From Phocoena phocoena (lineage: Eukaryota > Chordata > Mammalia > Artiodactyla > Phocoenidae): DNA of 64,000 nt. Made by a program: the position numbers and the translations under genes. Positions 33,790 to 44,435 of the stretch are shown in pieces (the stretch's first letter is position 1; each line of letters opens with the position of its first letter). The notes under the pieces were generated by a model. It did not search any database. It saw nothing but the letters and a program-made list of their open reading frames with translations, and had not been told where the DNA came from. The stretch spans positions 51,594,639 through 51,658,638 of the forward strand of contig NC_089220.1 in NCBI RefSeq assembly GCF_963924675.1, given 5' to 3'.

Positions 33790-34965
33790 CACATAGATCA
33801 ATGGAATAGAATAGAGAGACCAGAAATGAACCCACACTTGTATGGCCAATTAATCTATGACAGTGGAGGCAAGAATATACAATGGGAAAAAAACAGTCTC
33901 TTCAGTAAATGGTGCTGGGAAAACTGAACAGCTACATGCAAAAGAATCAAACTGGACTACTTTCTCACACCATACACAGAAGTAAATTTGAAATGAATTA
34001 AAGACTTAAATGTAAGACCTGAAACCATAAAACTCCTAGAAGTAAACATAGGCAGTATGCTCTTCGACATAGGTCTTAGCAATATTATTTTTTACCTGTC
34101 TCCTCAGGCAAGGGAAACAAAAGCAAAAATAAACAAATAGGACTACATCAAACTAGAGAGCTTTTGCCCAGAAAAAGAAACTATCAACAAAAGGAGAAGG
34201 CTGCCTACTGAATCAGAGAAGATAGTTGCAAAAGATAAATCTGATAAGGGGTTCATATCCAAAATATACAAAGAACTCAAGCAACTCCACATCAAAAAAA
34301 AAAAAAATCAAAAACAAACAACCCAATTAAAAAAATGGGCAGAGAACCTGAATAGACATTTTTCCAAAGAAACATACAGATGGCCAACAGACACATGAAA
34401 ATGTGCTCAACGGTGGTAATCATCAGGGAAATGTAAATCAAAACCACAATGAGATGTCACCTCACACCTGTCAGAATGGCTGTTTCAGAAAAGAACAAAT
34501 AACAAGTGCTGGGAAGAATGTGGAGAAAAGGGAACCCTCATGCACTATTTGTGGTAATGTAAATTGGTGCAGCCACTATGGAAAACAGTGTGGAGTGTCC
34601 CCAAAAAAATTAAAAATAGAACTATCCTACAATCCAGCAATTCCACTCCTGGGTATTTATCTGAAGTAAATAAAAAACACCAAATCAAAAAGATATATCT
34701 ACCCCATGTTCATTATAGCATTATTTATAATAGCCAAGATATGAAAGCAACATATGTGGCCCATCAGTACATGAATGGATAAAGAAGGTATCATATATAT
34801 ACACACATACACATATACATACATACATACAACAGAATATTACTCAGCCTTAGAAAAGAATGAAATCTTGCCAGTTGCAGTAACATGGATGAATCTAGAG
34901 GGGATTATGGTGAAATAAGTCAGAGAAAGACAAATACCATACGATTTCACTTATATACTAAATCT
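33790..34965 (+). pseudogene. L1 ORF2 C-terminal third, broken
   Basis: The sequence covers the part of ORF2 downstream of the RT catalytic box. Recognisable DNA words are GATCAATGGAATAGAATAGAG, then CTCTTCAGTAAATGGTGCTGGG and GCCACTATGGAAAACAGTG. In frame 34403-34669, WKRGTLT-like and [17 protein letters not shown] residues are seen. The TAC-rich microsatellite at 34792-34831 interrupts the end. Several stops and frameshifts; no RT or endonuclease is included. Confidence 0.88.
34792..34831. repeat. TA/CA/CATA microsatellite inside L1 ORF2
   Basis: TATATATACACACATACACAT passes into repeated CATA units, with L1 resuming at CAACAGAATATTACTC. It is the same ORF2 position as the repeats at 5644-5680 and 26000-26126. 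Confidence 0.88.
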
Positions 34966-35699
34966 AAAGTACAAAACAAAGAACAAACATAAAAAAAGAG
35001 TCATAGATACAGAGAACAAGCAGGTGGTGGCCAGTAGGGAGTGGGGTGAGTAGATGAGAGAAATAGGTGAGGGAGATAAAGAGGTATACAAACTTCCAGT
35101 TAAAAAATAAACGTGTCACAGGGATAAAATGTACAGTGTGGGGACTATAGTCAATAATAACATAATATCTTTGTATAGTGACAGATGGTAACTAGACTCA
35201 TCATGGTGATCATTTTATAATATGTAGAAATATCAAATCACTAAGTTGTATACCAGGAACTAACATAGTATTGTACATCAATCATACTTCAAAAACAAAC
35301 AGAAAAAGGATCAGATTTCTGGTTACCAGCGGCAGGGGTTGGGGGGAGGGGAATTGGATGAAGGTGGTCCAAAAGTACAAACTTCCAGTTATTAGATAAA
35401 CAGTACTAGGAATGTAATAAACAACATGATAAATATAATCAGAACTGACATATGCTATATATGCAAGTGGTTAATAGAGTAAATTCTGAATTCTCACCAC
35501 AAGGAAAAATTTTTTTTTTCTTTTTCATTATTTTGTGTATTTATGAGATGATGAATGTTCACTAAACTTATTGTGGTAATAATTTCATGGTGTATGTAAG
35601 TCAAATCATTATGCTGTACACCTTAAACTTATACAGTGCTGAATGTCAATTACACCTTAATAAAAGCTGGAAGGAAAAATGTTATATTAAATCTAAAAC

Positions 35700-36300
35700 T
35701 ATGATTTATATTTTTATCAGTTATCTATATGTTGCTTCTGGATATTTTTAATGTATTTCAATCCCTTATTATTTGGTGCATAAAAGTTCATGAATGTTCT
35801 CTTTGTAGATTCACCATTAACTATATAAAATAACTCATTTCCCCATTTAATGCTTTTGACTCTCAATTTTTTTAATATGATAACAGTATAAGCATCACTG
35901 CTTTCTTTTTGTTTACTTTTTGCCATTATATATTTTATCCTTCCTTTATTGCTAGTCCTTCATTTCATTTGTTTAATGAATATCTCAAAATAGTTTAACC
36001 CACTTTTATTACATTAATGGATCTACTTGATGTATGGTCTTCTGATAATCTATTGTAAACTGCTGTTTCTTCTTTTATCACCTCCTCATCTCTTTGTTTC
36101 TCTCTTCCTCTTCTCCTTCCCTGCATCCTCTTCTCTTCATCCTCCTCCTCCTTCTTAGTCTCCTTCTCCTTTTTTACTTCTCTGCTGCTCACTTTTATTT
36201 TCTCTTTTCTTAGTTTTTTCCTATATGATTCAAGACATTATTGACCTTTATATTCTCTAGCCCCATAAAAAAATATGCAGTTTTTTTGTCGTCTAGTACA
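35700..36300. other. Spacer with pyrimidine-rich tract
   Basis: Unrecognised AT-rich DNA with a conspicuous C/T-rich stretch at about 36064-36190 (TTCTTCTTTT..., CCTCCTCCTCCTTCTTAG). The opposite strand therefore yields a lysine/glutamate-rich frame (35995-36192) that is a composition artefact. Confidence 0.55.
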
Positions 36301-36304
36301 TAGA

Positions 36305-36555
36305 GGTAATGGAGGACCAGGGCACTGGTCTGGACTCAGACTGGTCAACTCAAATTGAAGTCCCATCTCTTACTAGTTCTATGATTTTTGGCACATTATC
36401 AATATTTTCTATATCCCAGTTTTCTCATCTCCAAAAGATACTAAATTCATTACATATCTCTTTGGATTTCTCTACATATCAAGTGACACACTGCATGTAA
36501 AATTTTAGAAAAATATCTGGAACTTAGTCATAATGTTAATAAATGTTAGCACTAT
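36305..36555 (+). repeat. MIR SINE, plus strand
   Basis: The order GAGGACCAGGGCACTGGTCTG, GACTCAGACTGG, CATCTCTTACTAGTTCTATGA, CACATTATCAATATTTTCTA, TATCCCAGTTTTCTCATCTCC and GTTAATAAATGTTAGCACTA follows the MIR consensus from box B to the 3' core. It is strongly diverged but covers most of the element. Confidence 0.7.
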
Positions 36556-38217
36556 TTTAATTAACATCATTATTAGTAATAGCATTAAAATAATAAATAA
36601 TAAGAGCATCATCAAGAGAATATAGACTGAGTTTGGGAAATACTGATACATAATCATGCCTCTTTTCCATCATTTGCTGTTCTGAGTTCGGAGGTTTCCG
36701 TGGCCTTCTGCTCTCATGTCTTCTAATTGTATTTTAGCTTTGCTATTATTTTCACATGTGGTAAGTCAAATAGGGGAATCTTTTCCCCAATAGGTTTAAT
36801 GTGTCCTGCTACTTGCAGATTTTGCTGAGGTTTTGACACGGAGGTGATATAGTGGCTTCTTTTTTTAAAAAATGGTATATATTTTTATTATTTTTATATT
36901 ATCAATTCAAAAAGCATTATCTTGGGGGGAGGGGAGAAACATTAAATGCTTAGGCTCAGTCTACCAATTTTAGTTATAAATCCAAATAAACTTTATTTCA
37001 AAGAGAAGAATAATATAGTCAACAGAAAAAAAAGTGTGTCAAATTCATGCTCACAAGAAAATATTGATCATTGTTACTGATTGTGTCTAGAAACAATTTT
37101 GATTCCAAATAAAAGTGAGAAAAAAGGAATTCTTTTACAGCTGCTTCATTGCTTCCTAAATGAGTGAATAGTGAGCTCTAAAGAGCTCCATTCTGATTTG
37201 TTCTCTATATATGATCAAACCAAGTCATGTCACCTGGAGTGGGGAGAAATAGTACTAAGGAAGGTCTGATGGTTTGTTTCTAGCATTCACACTGTCTCAG
37301 AAATTATATACATATATATTAGCACTTTCCAATCCACCACGACTATTCATAGATGATGGCGATACATATCTCTCCTCAAGCCAATAAGAGTACACCAATT
37401 TTAAAGTTAACTTGTTTGGAGAATCTAGAATGCTGGCGGAAGATATCTCCATTATTGCAAAAGCAGAGGGTGTTCAGGAAAAACCTATAACCAGTGTCAG
37501 GGTGAAATTAGATATTAATAACCATTAGACAATGGTTATGTACCTGGTATGTATCTTACTTTCTTATTTGCTATATAATGGAATGAACTAGTAATCCTCC
37601 TATAAAAGAAAAGTGGTACAATTGATTTTTTTTCAGAACAGCTATTTTTTTCTACTTTTTAATGCTGTATCTATGTATTTGGAAATATATTGACAATCAA
37701 ACTATTTCTAAGTATCAATCAGTAGATTCCTCCAGTCCTCCGTAACAAGAATGAGAGATTGGATACATTTTGTTCTCTGCCATTTTTTTTTTCTCTACTC
37801 ACCTGAAAATTGTAGTCATGTTTTCTGGGATCCATTGTGTTACCAATCAAGCTTAAGTTTGCTTTGACTTCAAAAATACAGAAAAGAGTGACTACTTGCT
37901 CGCTAGAATAAATATATCAGTCCTAACACTACCTGAAGAGTTGTATAGTTAAGGACACTAACATTTAAATTAAAGCTAGAAAATTCTAATAAGGACTATT
38001 ATTGATTCACAAAAGATTATAAGATATTAATAATATATTTGGTTTGTAAAGTACCTTGCTGGGTAAGGACCATAAAAAGAAATATAAGATTAATGACACA
38101 AAAAAGACAAGATATGAAGCTTATTTCATTAGCATATCTTCTTCAGAGTATTTAATTTAAATTCTTTAAATTAGAAATTTCACTTTCTAATTAAAAACAT
38201 ACATTAACATATCATCT
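36556..38217. other. About 1.7 kb without recognised features
   Basis: AT-rich sequence with small homopolymers. No frame above 60 codons and no repeat family recognised. Confidence 0.5.
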
Positions 38218-38365
38218 TTGACACTTTTAGCTGTGTGACACTGGACAATTTACCATTTTTCCTCACCTATAAGAGGATATGTTAAAACGTAATTTTAAAA
38301 ATAATGGTCTTATTAAGTGAAATAATGTGGATTGTCAGGCATATAGTAAGTGCTCAGTGACTTAT
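38218..38365 (+). repeat. MIR SINE fragment, plus strand
   Basis: TTAGCTGTGTGACACTGGAC, TTTTCCTCACCTATAAGAGG and GGCATATAGTAAGTGCTCAG are recognisable MIR landmarks in the right order. Confidence 0.75.
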
Positions 38366-38664
38366 TATCATGCATAAAACTATATTTGCTTTCGAAACAA
38401 AACAAGATTAGATTTCTTAAAACAGCTCCTATGGTGAATTTGAAACATATTTTAACTCTCAGTAATTTTTTATATGATGTATTTCAGAATAAATTTATTT
38501 TCATTCTATTCACACTAGCTCAATAAATTAGATATAATTATTTACATTGAGTTTAAAATGTCATGGCATACATCATTTTTAAAGAGATAGGTGAGAAGAT
38601 GGTGGTTGTCATATTTAAGACAAGGTATAGTAATTTAATTGTGAGACATCTTATTTAAATCTTT

Positions 38665-38908
38665 TACCTTTTATTTTTATTATTATTATTTTTTTTTTTT
38701 TGCGGTATGCGGGCCTCTCACTGTTGTGGCCTCTCCCGTTGCGGAGCACAGCCTCCGGACGTGCAGGCCCAGCGGCCATGGCTCACGGGCCCAGCCGCTC
38801 CGCGGCATATGGGATCTTCCCGGCCTGGGGCACGAACCCGTGTCCCCTGCAAAGGCAGGCAGACTCTCAACCACTGCGCCATCAGGGAAGCCCTACCTTT
38901 TATTTTTA
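38665..38908 (-). mobile_element. Cetacean tRNA-derived SINE with 15-bp target duplication
   Basis: The T-rich tail (about 38685-38701), the GC-rich body and the head GGGAAGCCCT (ending 38894) form a full-length minus-strand SINE. TACCTTTTATTTTTA is found at 38665-38679 and again at 38894-38908, so the flanks give a clean, identical target-site duplication (the first T may be shared with the SINE head). Exact duplication copies argue for a relatively recent insertion. Three overlapping frames across this SINE are by-products. Confidence 0.95.
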
Positions 38909-38909
38909 A

Positions 38910-40034
38910 AGTAACTGTGTTTTACCATACTACTATAAAATGTACATTATTACTTGCTGTACCACGTAGCTAATTTTGTTTACTTTTGGCACCGTATTGC
39001 ACTTTAATTAAGAACATTTCCAAAGAACCACAAAGCCAAAGTTTAGCTTTTCTAATTAAAAGAAAAAGCATAGTAAGCTGTTTTATTAGTAACATGAATG
39101 ATACTATTAAGAGAAAATAGTGATTTAGGGAAGTAAACTTAGACTAGAGTGAACTTTAGTGCAGAGTACACAAAAGAAAAACAAAGTGCACACTAACCAA
39201 TTATTTCATGATTGTAAAATATTTTTACATAGATATGTAATGTAAAGTCTTGCTTTTGTTACATATTCTAAAGCCCCATGTCTCATAATTAGAGGTATGC
39301 TTTATCAAAAATTATCAGAAAGATAATTGTATGTTTGCATGTCTGTGTGCACATAAAGAGAGAGAAAAAAATTTATATGTAAATATACCTTCTTAGTGGT
39401 ATAGTAGAGAAATCAATGTAGCATTATTTTTTAAAGCAATGGACAGGAAAAAGCTGACATTGGCAACATAATCAAGCTAGGTAGATAGGTTGTATTACAT
39501 TTATACAAAAAATTATCACTCAGTCAATAAATACATCCAAGATACATTATTAAAAGAGGGGGAAAACAAGGTGTGGAATAGTTTGTATTATATATTGCTA
39601 TTTGTAACAGCCCTATAAAATGTTAGAATCCTTTCAGGATCTGAGTAAGCAGTTTTGAGGATCACTTGGTAAGCTAGGCATGCACACTCTCTGCAAGAGT
39701 AAGTGTTTCTATTCCAGGTTGTTGCAATTATTACAGTAAAGGCAGATTAAAATAGTTGATTTCTTTTTGGAATGTAGGATATATAAGAAACTATTAATAG
39801 TGGGAAGCTGGAAGTAAGATTTTAATGTTTATTGTTAATAATATGTGAATTTTTTAAATATGTTAAAGTATTAACAGACAATTTAGTTTTTAAAATGGAA
39901 GATTTTATAAAAATGATATTTATTTTCATCAATTTATATGTTTTAGTCATTCCTAAACAGATTTTTAATATAAACCTGAATGTATCCAGCTTTTAAAAAA
40001 TGGCTAATATCAATCAAGAATTAAAAGTTTCTCT
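38910..40034. other. About 1.1 kb without recognised features
   Basis: AT-rich, no frames or repeats that can be supported. Confidence 0.5.
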
Positions 40035-40180
40035 CTTATCAATTTTCAAATATACAATACAGTATTATTGACTATAGTCACCATTCTGTACATTTTTAAT
40101 ATGTATATGTATATTGAATCATTATGTTGTACACTTGAAACTAATGTTATATGTCAATTATATCTCAATAAAAAATAATT
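40035..40180 (+). mobile_element. Old L1 3' end, plus strand
   Basis: ACAGTATTATTGACTATAGTCACC, then CATTATGTTGTACACTTGAA, then TATATCTCAATAAAAAATAA give the terminal part of an L1M-type 3'UTR with its polyadenylation context and A-rich end. Confidence 0.82.
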
Positions 40181-40632
40181 TAAACATTAAATAATTGCTA
40201 TATTTTTCTGAATTATCTTTTGTTATATAAACACAGATTAATTTTTCCTTCTAAGATTATTTTATCATGAAAAAGGAGAGGAATATGAGGAAAATACGTA
40301 ATTCTGCAAATCAATAGGTGAAGTTTTCTACAGAAGTCATTATTGCCTAGCATAGAATTATCTCCATTACAGAAAGCATCCATAACCAGATTTAAAGATT
40401 GCTTGATTATATCCTGATAGTATTCCAAACTACTCTTTAGGACTAAAATAATCCTGAAATAGATGTGAAAACACAAAAGTATTTATTTCTAACCTGCTGC
40501 TGCAGAAATCAGTCTCAGGTTGACATGCTTTGATGTTGTGAAGCCCAACTAATAGACTGACATCAGCCTTTTGTAAGATTTTTGAAAGTAGTTTTCCTTC
40601 CTACTGAAAAGAGAGCAAAAAAATATTATTAC
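40181..40632. other. Spacer, nothing recognised
   Basis: AT-rich. The 87-codon minus-strand frame at 40213-40476 has no signature. Confidence 0.5.
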
Positions 40633-40843
40633 GGGCTTCCCTGGTGGCGCAGTGGTTGAGAGTCCACCTGCCGATGGAGGGGACACGGGTTCGTACCCCG
40701 GTCCAGGAAGATGCCACATGCTGCGGAGCGGCTGGGCCCATGAGCCATGGCCGCTGAGCCTGCGCGTCCAGAGCCTGTGCTCCGCAACAGGAGAAGCCAC
40801 AACAGTGAGAGGCCTGCGTACCACAAGAAAAAAAAAAAAAAAA
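40633..40843 (+). mobile_element. Cetacean tRNA-derived SINE, plus strand
   Basis: This full-length copy starts GGGCTTCCCTGGTGG. Its RNA polymerase III A box TGGCGCAGTGG is at 40645-40655 and its B box GGTTCGTACCC at 40688-40698, followed by the GC-rich body and a 15-base A tail ending at 40843. ATTATTAC at 40625-40632 and 40846-40853 is a short target duplication. A few substitutions from the other copies are visible. Confidence 0.94.
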
Positions 40844-40855
40844 TGATTATTACAC

Positions 40856-41408
40856 ATATACATTGTTTAGGACTAAACTGAAACTGCTCTAAATAATGGA
40901 AATAATTGTGCTAATCAGAAATTTTTTACAATATTGAACAGAAATTTAGTATATGTTTAAATGATTCTTAGAAACTGAAATGCATACAGATGCATGTTTA
41001 CAGAAACATACATGTTATAAAAACACCATGTTTACAGAAACATTATGAGAACTTAAAGTGAGGAGACTTATTAGGTGAATTTATTTATTCACAGATTGAG
41101 CACATGTTGCATGCAAGGTACCAGGTGAAGCTGTGGTCATCCGGTAGGTGCTGTGTGAGGGCAGACGAGCTGGAAGCCATTGCCAACTAGCTGAGAAGAT
41201 TGTTTATTATCGAATTCTTACACTGAATACATAAACTATGAGTGTGTACATAGGAAATGTGGAAATAAGTATCAGGGAGCAAAGTCTCAAAAATATAATA
41301 TCGTAAAGTCAGAAGTCCATCTCCACACTCACAGAGTTGGATTTTGCCCATTGTCAATAACTGTGAAGGGTCTGAAATTTTACCCTGCTTGCATGCTACA
41401 AGTTGGCC
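40856..41408. other. Spacer next to a probable LTR
   Basis: The first 250 bases are AT-rich with the doubled word TGTTTACAGAAACAT near 40995 and 41029. From about 41110 the composition is more even and may belong to the interior of the element with the LTR at 41409-41861. The 84-codon minus-strand frame at 41187-41441 spans that boundary and has no motif. Confidence 0.4.
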
Positions 41409-41861
41409 TGCCATGATCTCATGGATATCGGCAGGTGTCACAATATTCTTGCGTCAGAAATAAAGGACTTTATTACTCATGGCACAGCAAGCGATTTGAG
41501 CATCATGTGCATTTGGTTCTCCTTGCCCCCAAATCCCATGAAGGTGATATAGAGGCAGGCTCGGGTGGATGCTGCACATAGAGTGGATTTGCATTAGAGC
41601 TGAGGAACCCTGAATTTAGGAAGCCCCAATATTTTAAAAGGAGCTGCTAACAAATCTGCTCAGCCCTTGCCTCAGAGGAAGACATTATCTTTATTATGAG
41701 CAAATAATCTTGAACTCTTCCCCAGAGGAAGCACTATCTCTGTCTTCCAATGCTGTGTGCTATACAAACATCTATGAAAAGATGGTGCAGAACAAAAGGT
41801 CTTAATGCCTCTGGAAGATGTGCAGAAGTGTGAGGGACCCTTGGAGAATTACCTCCCAACA
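41409..41861 (-). mobile_element. Probable ERV LTR, minus strand
   Basis: On the minus strand the unit begins TGTTGGGAGGTAATTCTCC at 41861 and can be closed at a CA near 41409 (ATCATGGCA). A polyadenylation signal AATAAAG lies at about 41466-41460, about 50 bases before the end, as expected of an LTR. The U3 contains two polypurine/pyrimidine words. No primer-binding site is evident to the left. I think it resembles artiodactyl LTRs, but this rests on architecture and memory only. Confidence 0.42.
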
Positions 41862-44104
41862 CATATTTCCTGGATAATCTGACAATAAGAGGAATACTCA
41901 ACATTTGAAAGAAGTTTTAAATTATTTCATAATTATAATATGATTCCACCTAAACTTTTATAATATTAGATTTGTCTGAGATTTAATGACATATAATTCT
42001 CAATTATCTATACATAAAGGACTTGGCTGGATTTGCTTTTGACTTCAGTAAATATAATTTCTCAAGCATCTGTTGAATTTATGATCTACTAAACAGAATA
42101 ATATCAGCCTCTACCCAATAAGGATCCAATTCTCAGACTGATTCTAATAAGTTTATTTAGAGATTGGATTTATTTTTTTAAAGACACATGTAACCTGTGT
42201 AAGCCTTGGACAGCCTTTTGCTTCAATTACACTATGGAATTATAATAAATAATAATCTGACAATAGATTATTATTGAAACCAATTCAATATTTATTCTGT
42301 CAAGGAGAATATCAGAAAGTAGAAATATATTATAAAATACATAAAATTATTTAAGAACTTTTCTCTTTTAATCTCTGCCACTTCCCAGGTAATAGTGTAT
42401 TTAAGTGTGTGAATACCCAGGCTACAAATGTCTACCTTTAAATATATTTGTAATTTTGCTCATGTTACAAATGTGAGGTTATAAGGTTTTACAGTATTTC
42501 AAAAAAAGAAGGAAATCACCTAATAAATACTAGATTAAAAAATGTTAGAAAGAGTTTGATATTTCTTACTTTCTCTCTGATTTTCTCTCCAGGAAAATCA
42601 AAATGATAACACATAAAAATTAATAGAAAGTATTTGGATTTTTATAGATCTTATATCCCTCCCTTTCTTTTTCCATTCCTTATTTTTCCATGATAATTGC
42701 TCAGATTTACATAAATTAGTTGTCAAAATATTCTTTTTCCCACCTAATTAAACTTCATACTTTCCCAGGAAAATTGACAGAACATAGCACTATGGCTTAA
42801 AAAGAAGTTTATGGCAGACAAGATAAAAATAAGTCTGGAATTGAAGTAGTTGTTTTTGGATAAAGGTAATCAGATGAGGCCTGGTGGTCAATAAGTTAAA
42901 TTCCAATTGCATATTCCAAAGAATAAGCAAGGAGAGGTATATATTACTCTATTAGTAGTATCCTCTGGTTGAATTTAGATGAACAACCAACTGTTTTACT
43001 TAAAAATATTATATAAAGACAATATTTAAAATATTGTTTTCCTTTTTACATATTAAGAAAAGCGTGATTTGTTCCTTTCTGAATCTTATGCAGGATATTA
43101 GTGATGGCAGTCATGCTGTGCAAAAGAATGAGGCTATAGTAAACTGAGTGTACTCACAGACTTTGTTCCTGAGATAAACTGTCATCATATGTACTTCACT
43201 TTTGCTACGGTCTTTTGGTGTCTAACAATTTTTACACCCTTCAACTCCTTTCCTTCTCTTTCTTCAGTTTTGGAAATTGCCTGTTGGGCTCTCTGGGTTC
43301 TCACTGATGCCTGCTATAATTTCTGGACTTCATCTAAACATTTAAAAATGGCTCAACAACTTGCTTGAATTTTAAAAACTGCCCCAGGAATGCGCAAATC
43401 CTTGAGATTTCTTTAAAAGAAACAGAAGAGCCTCCAAGGTCTGCTATGTGGCTGTGAGAGATTGATACCATTCAAGACCATGTAGCCACAGAAAGTGATG
43501 ACCTTAAAGTTTAAACTGCTCCTTATCTGTAAGAAGAAATGAAATGGAATGAAATGAAATGAAATGAATACAGGCTTTGGAGGGGAGGATGGTTTACTAT
43601 TAAAATAAGTGTGTTAGGATTATCAGGCGTTTTAAGCAATGAGTGTGCAAATTTTAAGTTATCTTTGAAAAGTAGCAGAGAGAAGTCATAGATAATAACT
43701 CAAAAGGAAAAGGATTGCAATTTTTATAGTTAAGAGGAAGGCTCTTTATTTTCTTTGGTAGAAGTTTAATGTTTATAAGGTTATTGGAGAAGTAGGTTTA
43801 AAATGTAGTGCATTCCGGTAGAAGAAGACAGCAAAGGCAGACAGTATAGATTAACTTTCAAGGTGAAAGTAGTCATATTTTGTATCTCAGCCTTCATATC
43901 TGAATGGCAGAGCCATTGACACTCACAGATATCAATGCAAATTATTTTTATTTATTTATTATTATAACCCCGAACAAGTCTTTTAGAGGTTAGCAGCATG
44001 GCACATCAGAGTTTTCCTAGAAGCACTTCAATCTGATTTTGGGGGAGCTACATACAGGCTTTCTCTACTCTAATTTATTGCATTCAAATCCACTCTATCT
44101 AACA
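41862..44104. other. About 2.2 kb without recognised features
   Basis: AT-rich DNA without supportable frames. It includes a short (GAAAT)n tract, listed separately. No repeat family is named with confidence. Confidence 0.5.
43535..43570. repeat. (GAAAT)n pentanucleotide repeat
   Basis: About seven GAAAT/GGAAT units in a row within unannotated DNA. Confidence 0.85.
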
Positions 44105-44328
44105 CAATATTCTTTTTTTTTTTTTTTTCCGGTATGCGGGCCTCTCACTGTTGTGGCCTCTCCCATTGCAGAGCACAGGCTCCGGACGCACAGGCTCAGC
44201 AGCCATGGCCCACGGACCCAGCCGCTCCGCGGCATGTGGGATCCTCCTGGACTGGGGCACGAACCCGTGTTCACTGCATTGGCAGGTGGACTCTCAACCA
44301 CTGCACCACCAGGGAAGCCCCAATATTC
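44105..44328 (-). mobile_element. Cetacean tRNA-derived SINE with target duplication
   Basis: A full-length minus-strand SINE (T tail 44113-44128, head GGGAAGCCC near 44320) is flanked by CAATATTC at 44105-44112 and 44321-44328. It has a few more CpG-decay changes than the youngest copies. The four overlapping frames here are by-products. Confidence 0.94.
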
Positions 44329-44435
44329 ATTTTTAACTTTTCAAGATGCTTATTCATCTTCCCATATTTGAGTAGCTCAAGGTGAGGTTTATAGTTCTCT
44401 CTCTGAATTGTAATACAATAAAATGGAAATAAATA

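Larger units (their letters stand above)
33783..35676 (+). mobile_element. L1 insertion with two consecutive 3'UTRs
   Basis: This is a 5'-truncated plus-strand L1. It starts within ORF2 (ATAGATCAATGGAATAGAAT at 33795), reaches the ORF2 end near 34965, runs through one complete L1 3'UTR to an A-rich end near 35305, and continues directly into a second L1 3'UTR. The second one contains a middle part missing from the first and ends AATAAAAGCTGG near 35670. The word AAAATGTTATATTAAAATCT at 33762-33781 recurs as AAAATGTTATATTAAATCT at 35676-35694, one base shorter. A single target duplication therefore appears to enclose both 3'UTRs, as expected if the source transcript read through its own end into a neighbouring L1 end. 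Confidence 0.82.

Noticed and set aside
35995..36192. Lysine/glutamate-rich minus-strand frame resembling a charged coiled coil
   Set aside because: It arises from a C/T-rich simple tract on the plus strand; the composition is an artefact.
40645..40698. A and B boxes suggesting a tRNA gene
   Set aside because: They are the tRNA-derived promoter of the SINE; the downstream sequence does not fold into a tRNA and the copy has an A tail and target duplication.
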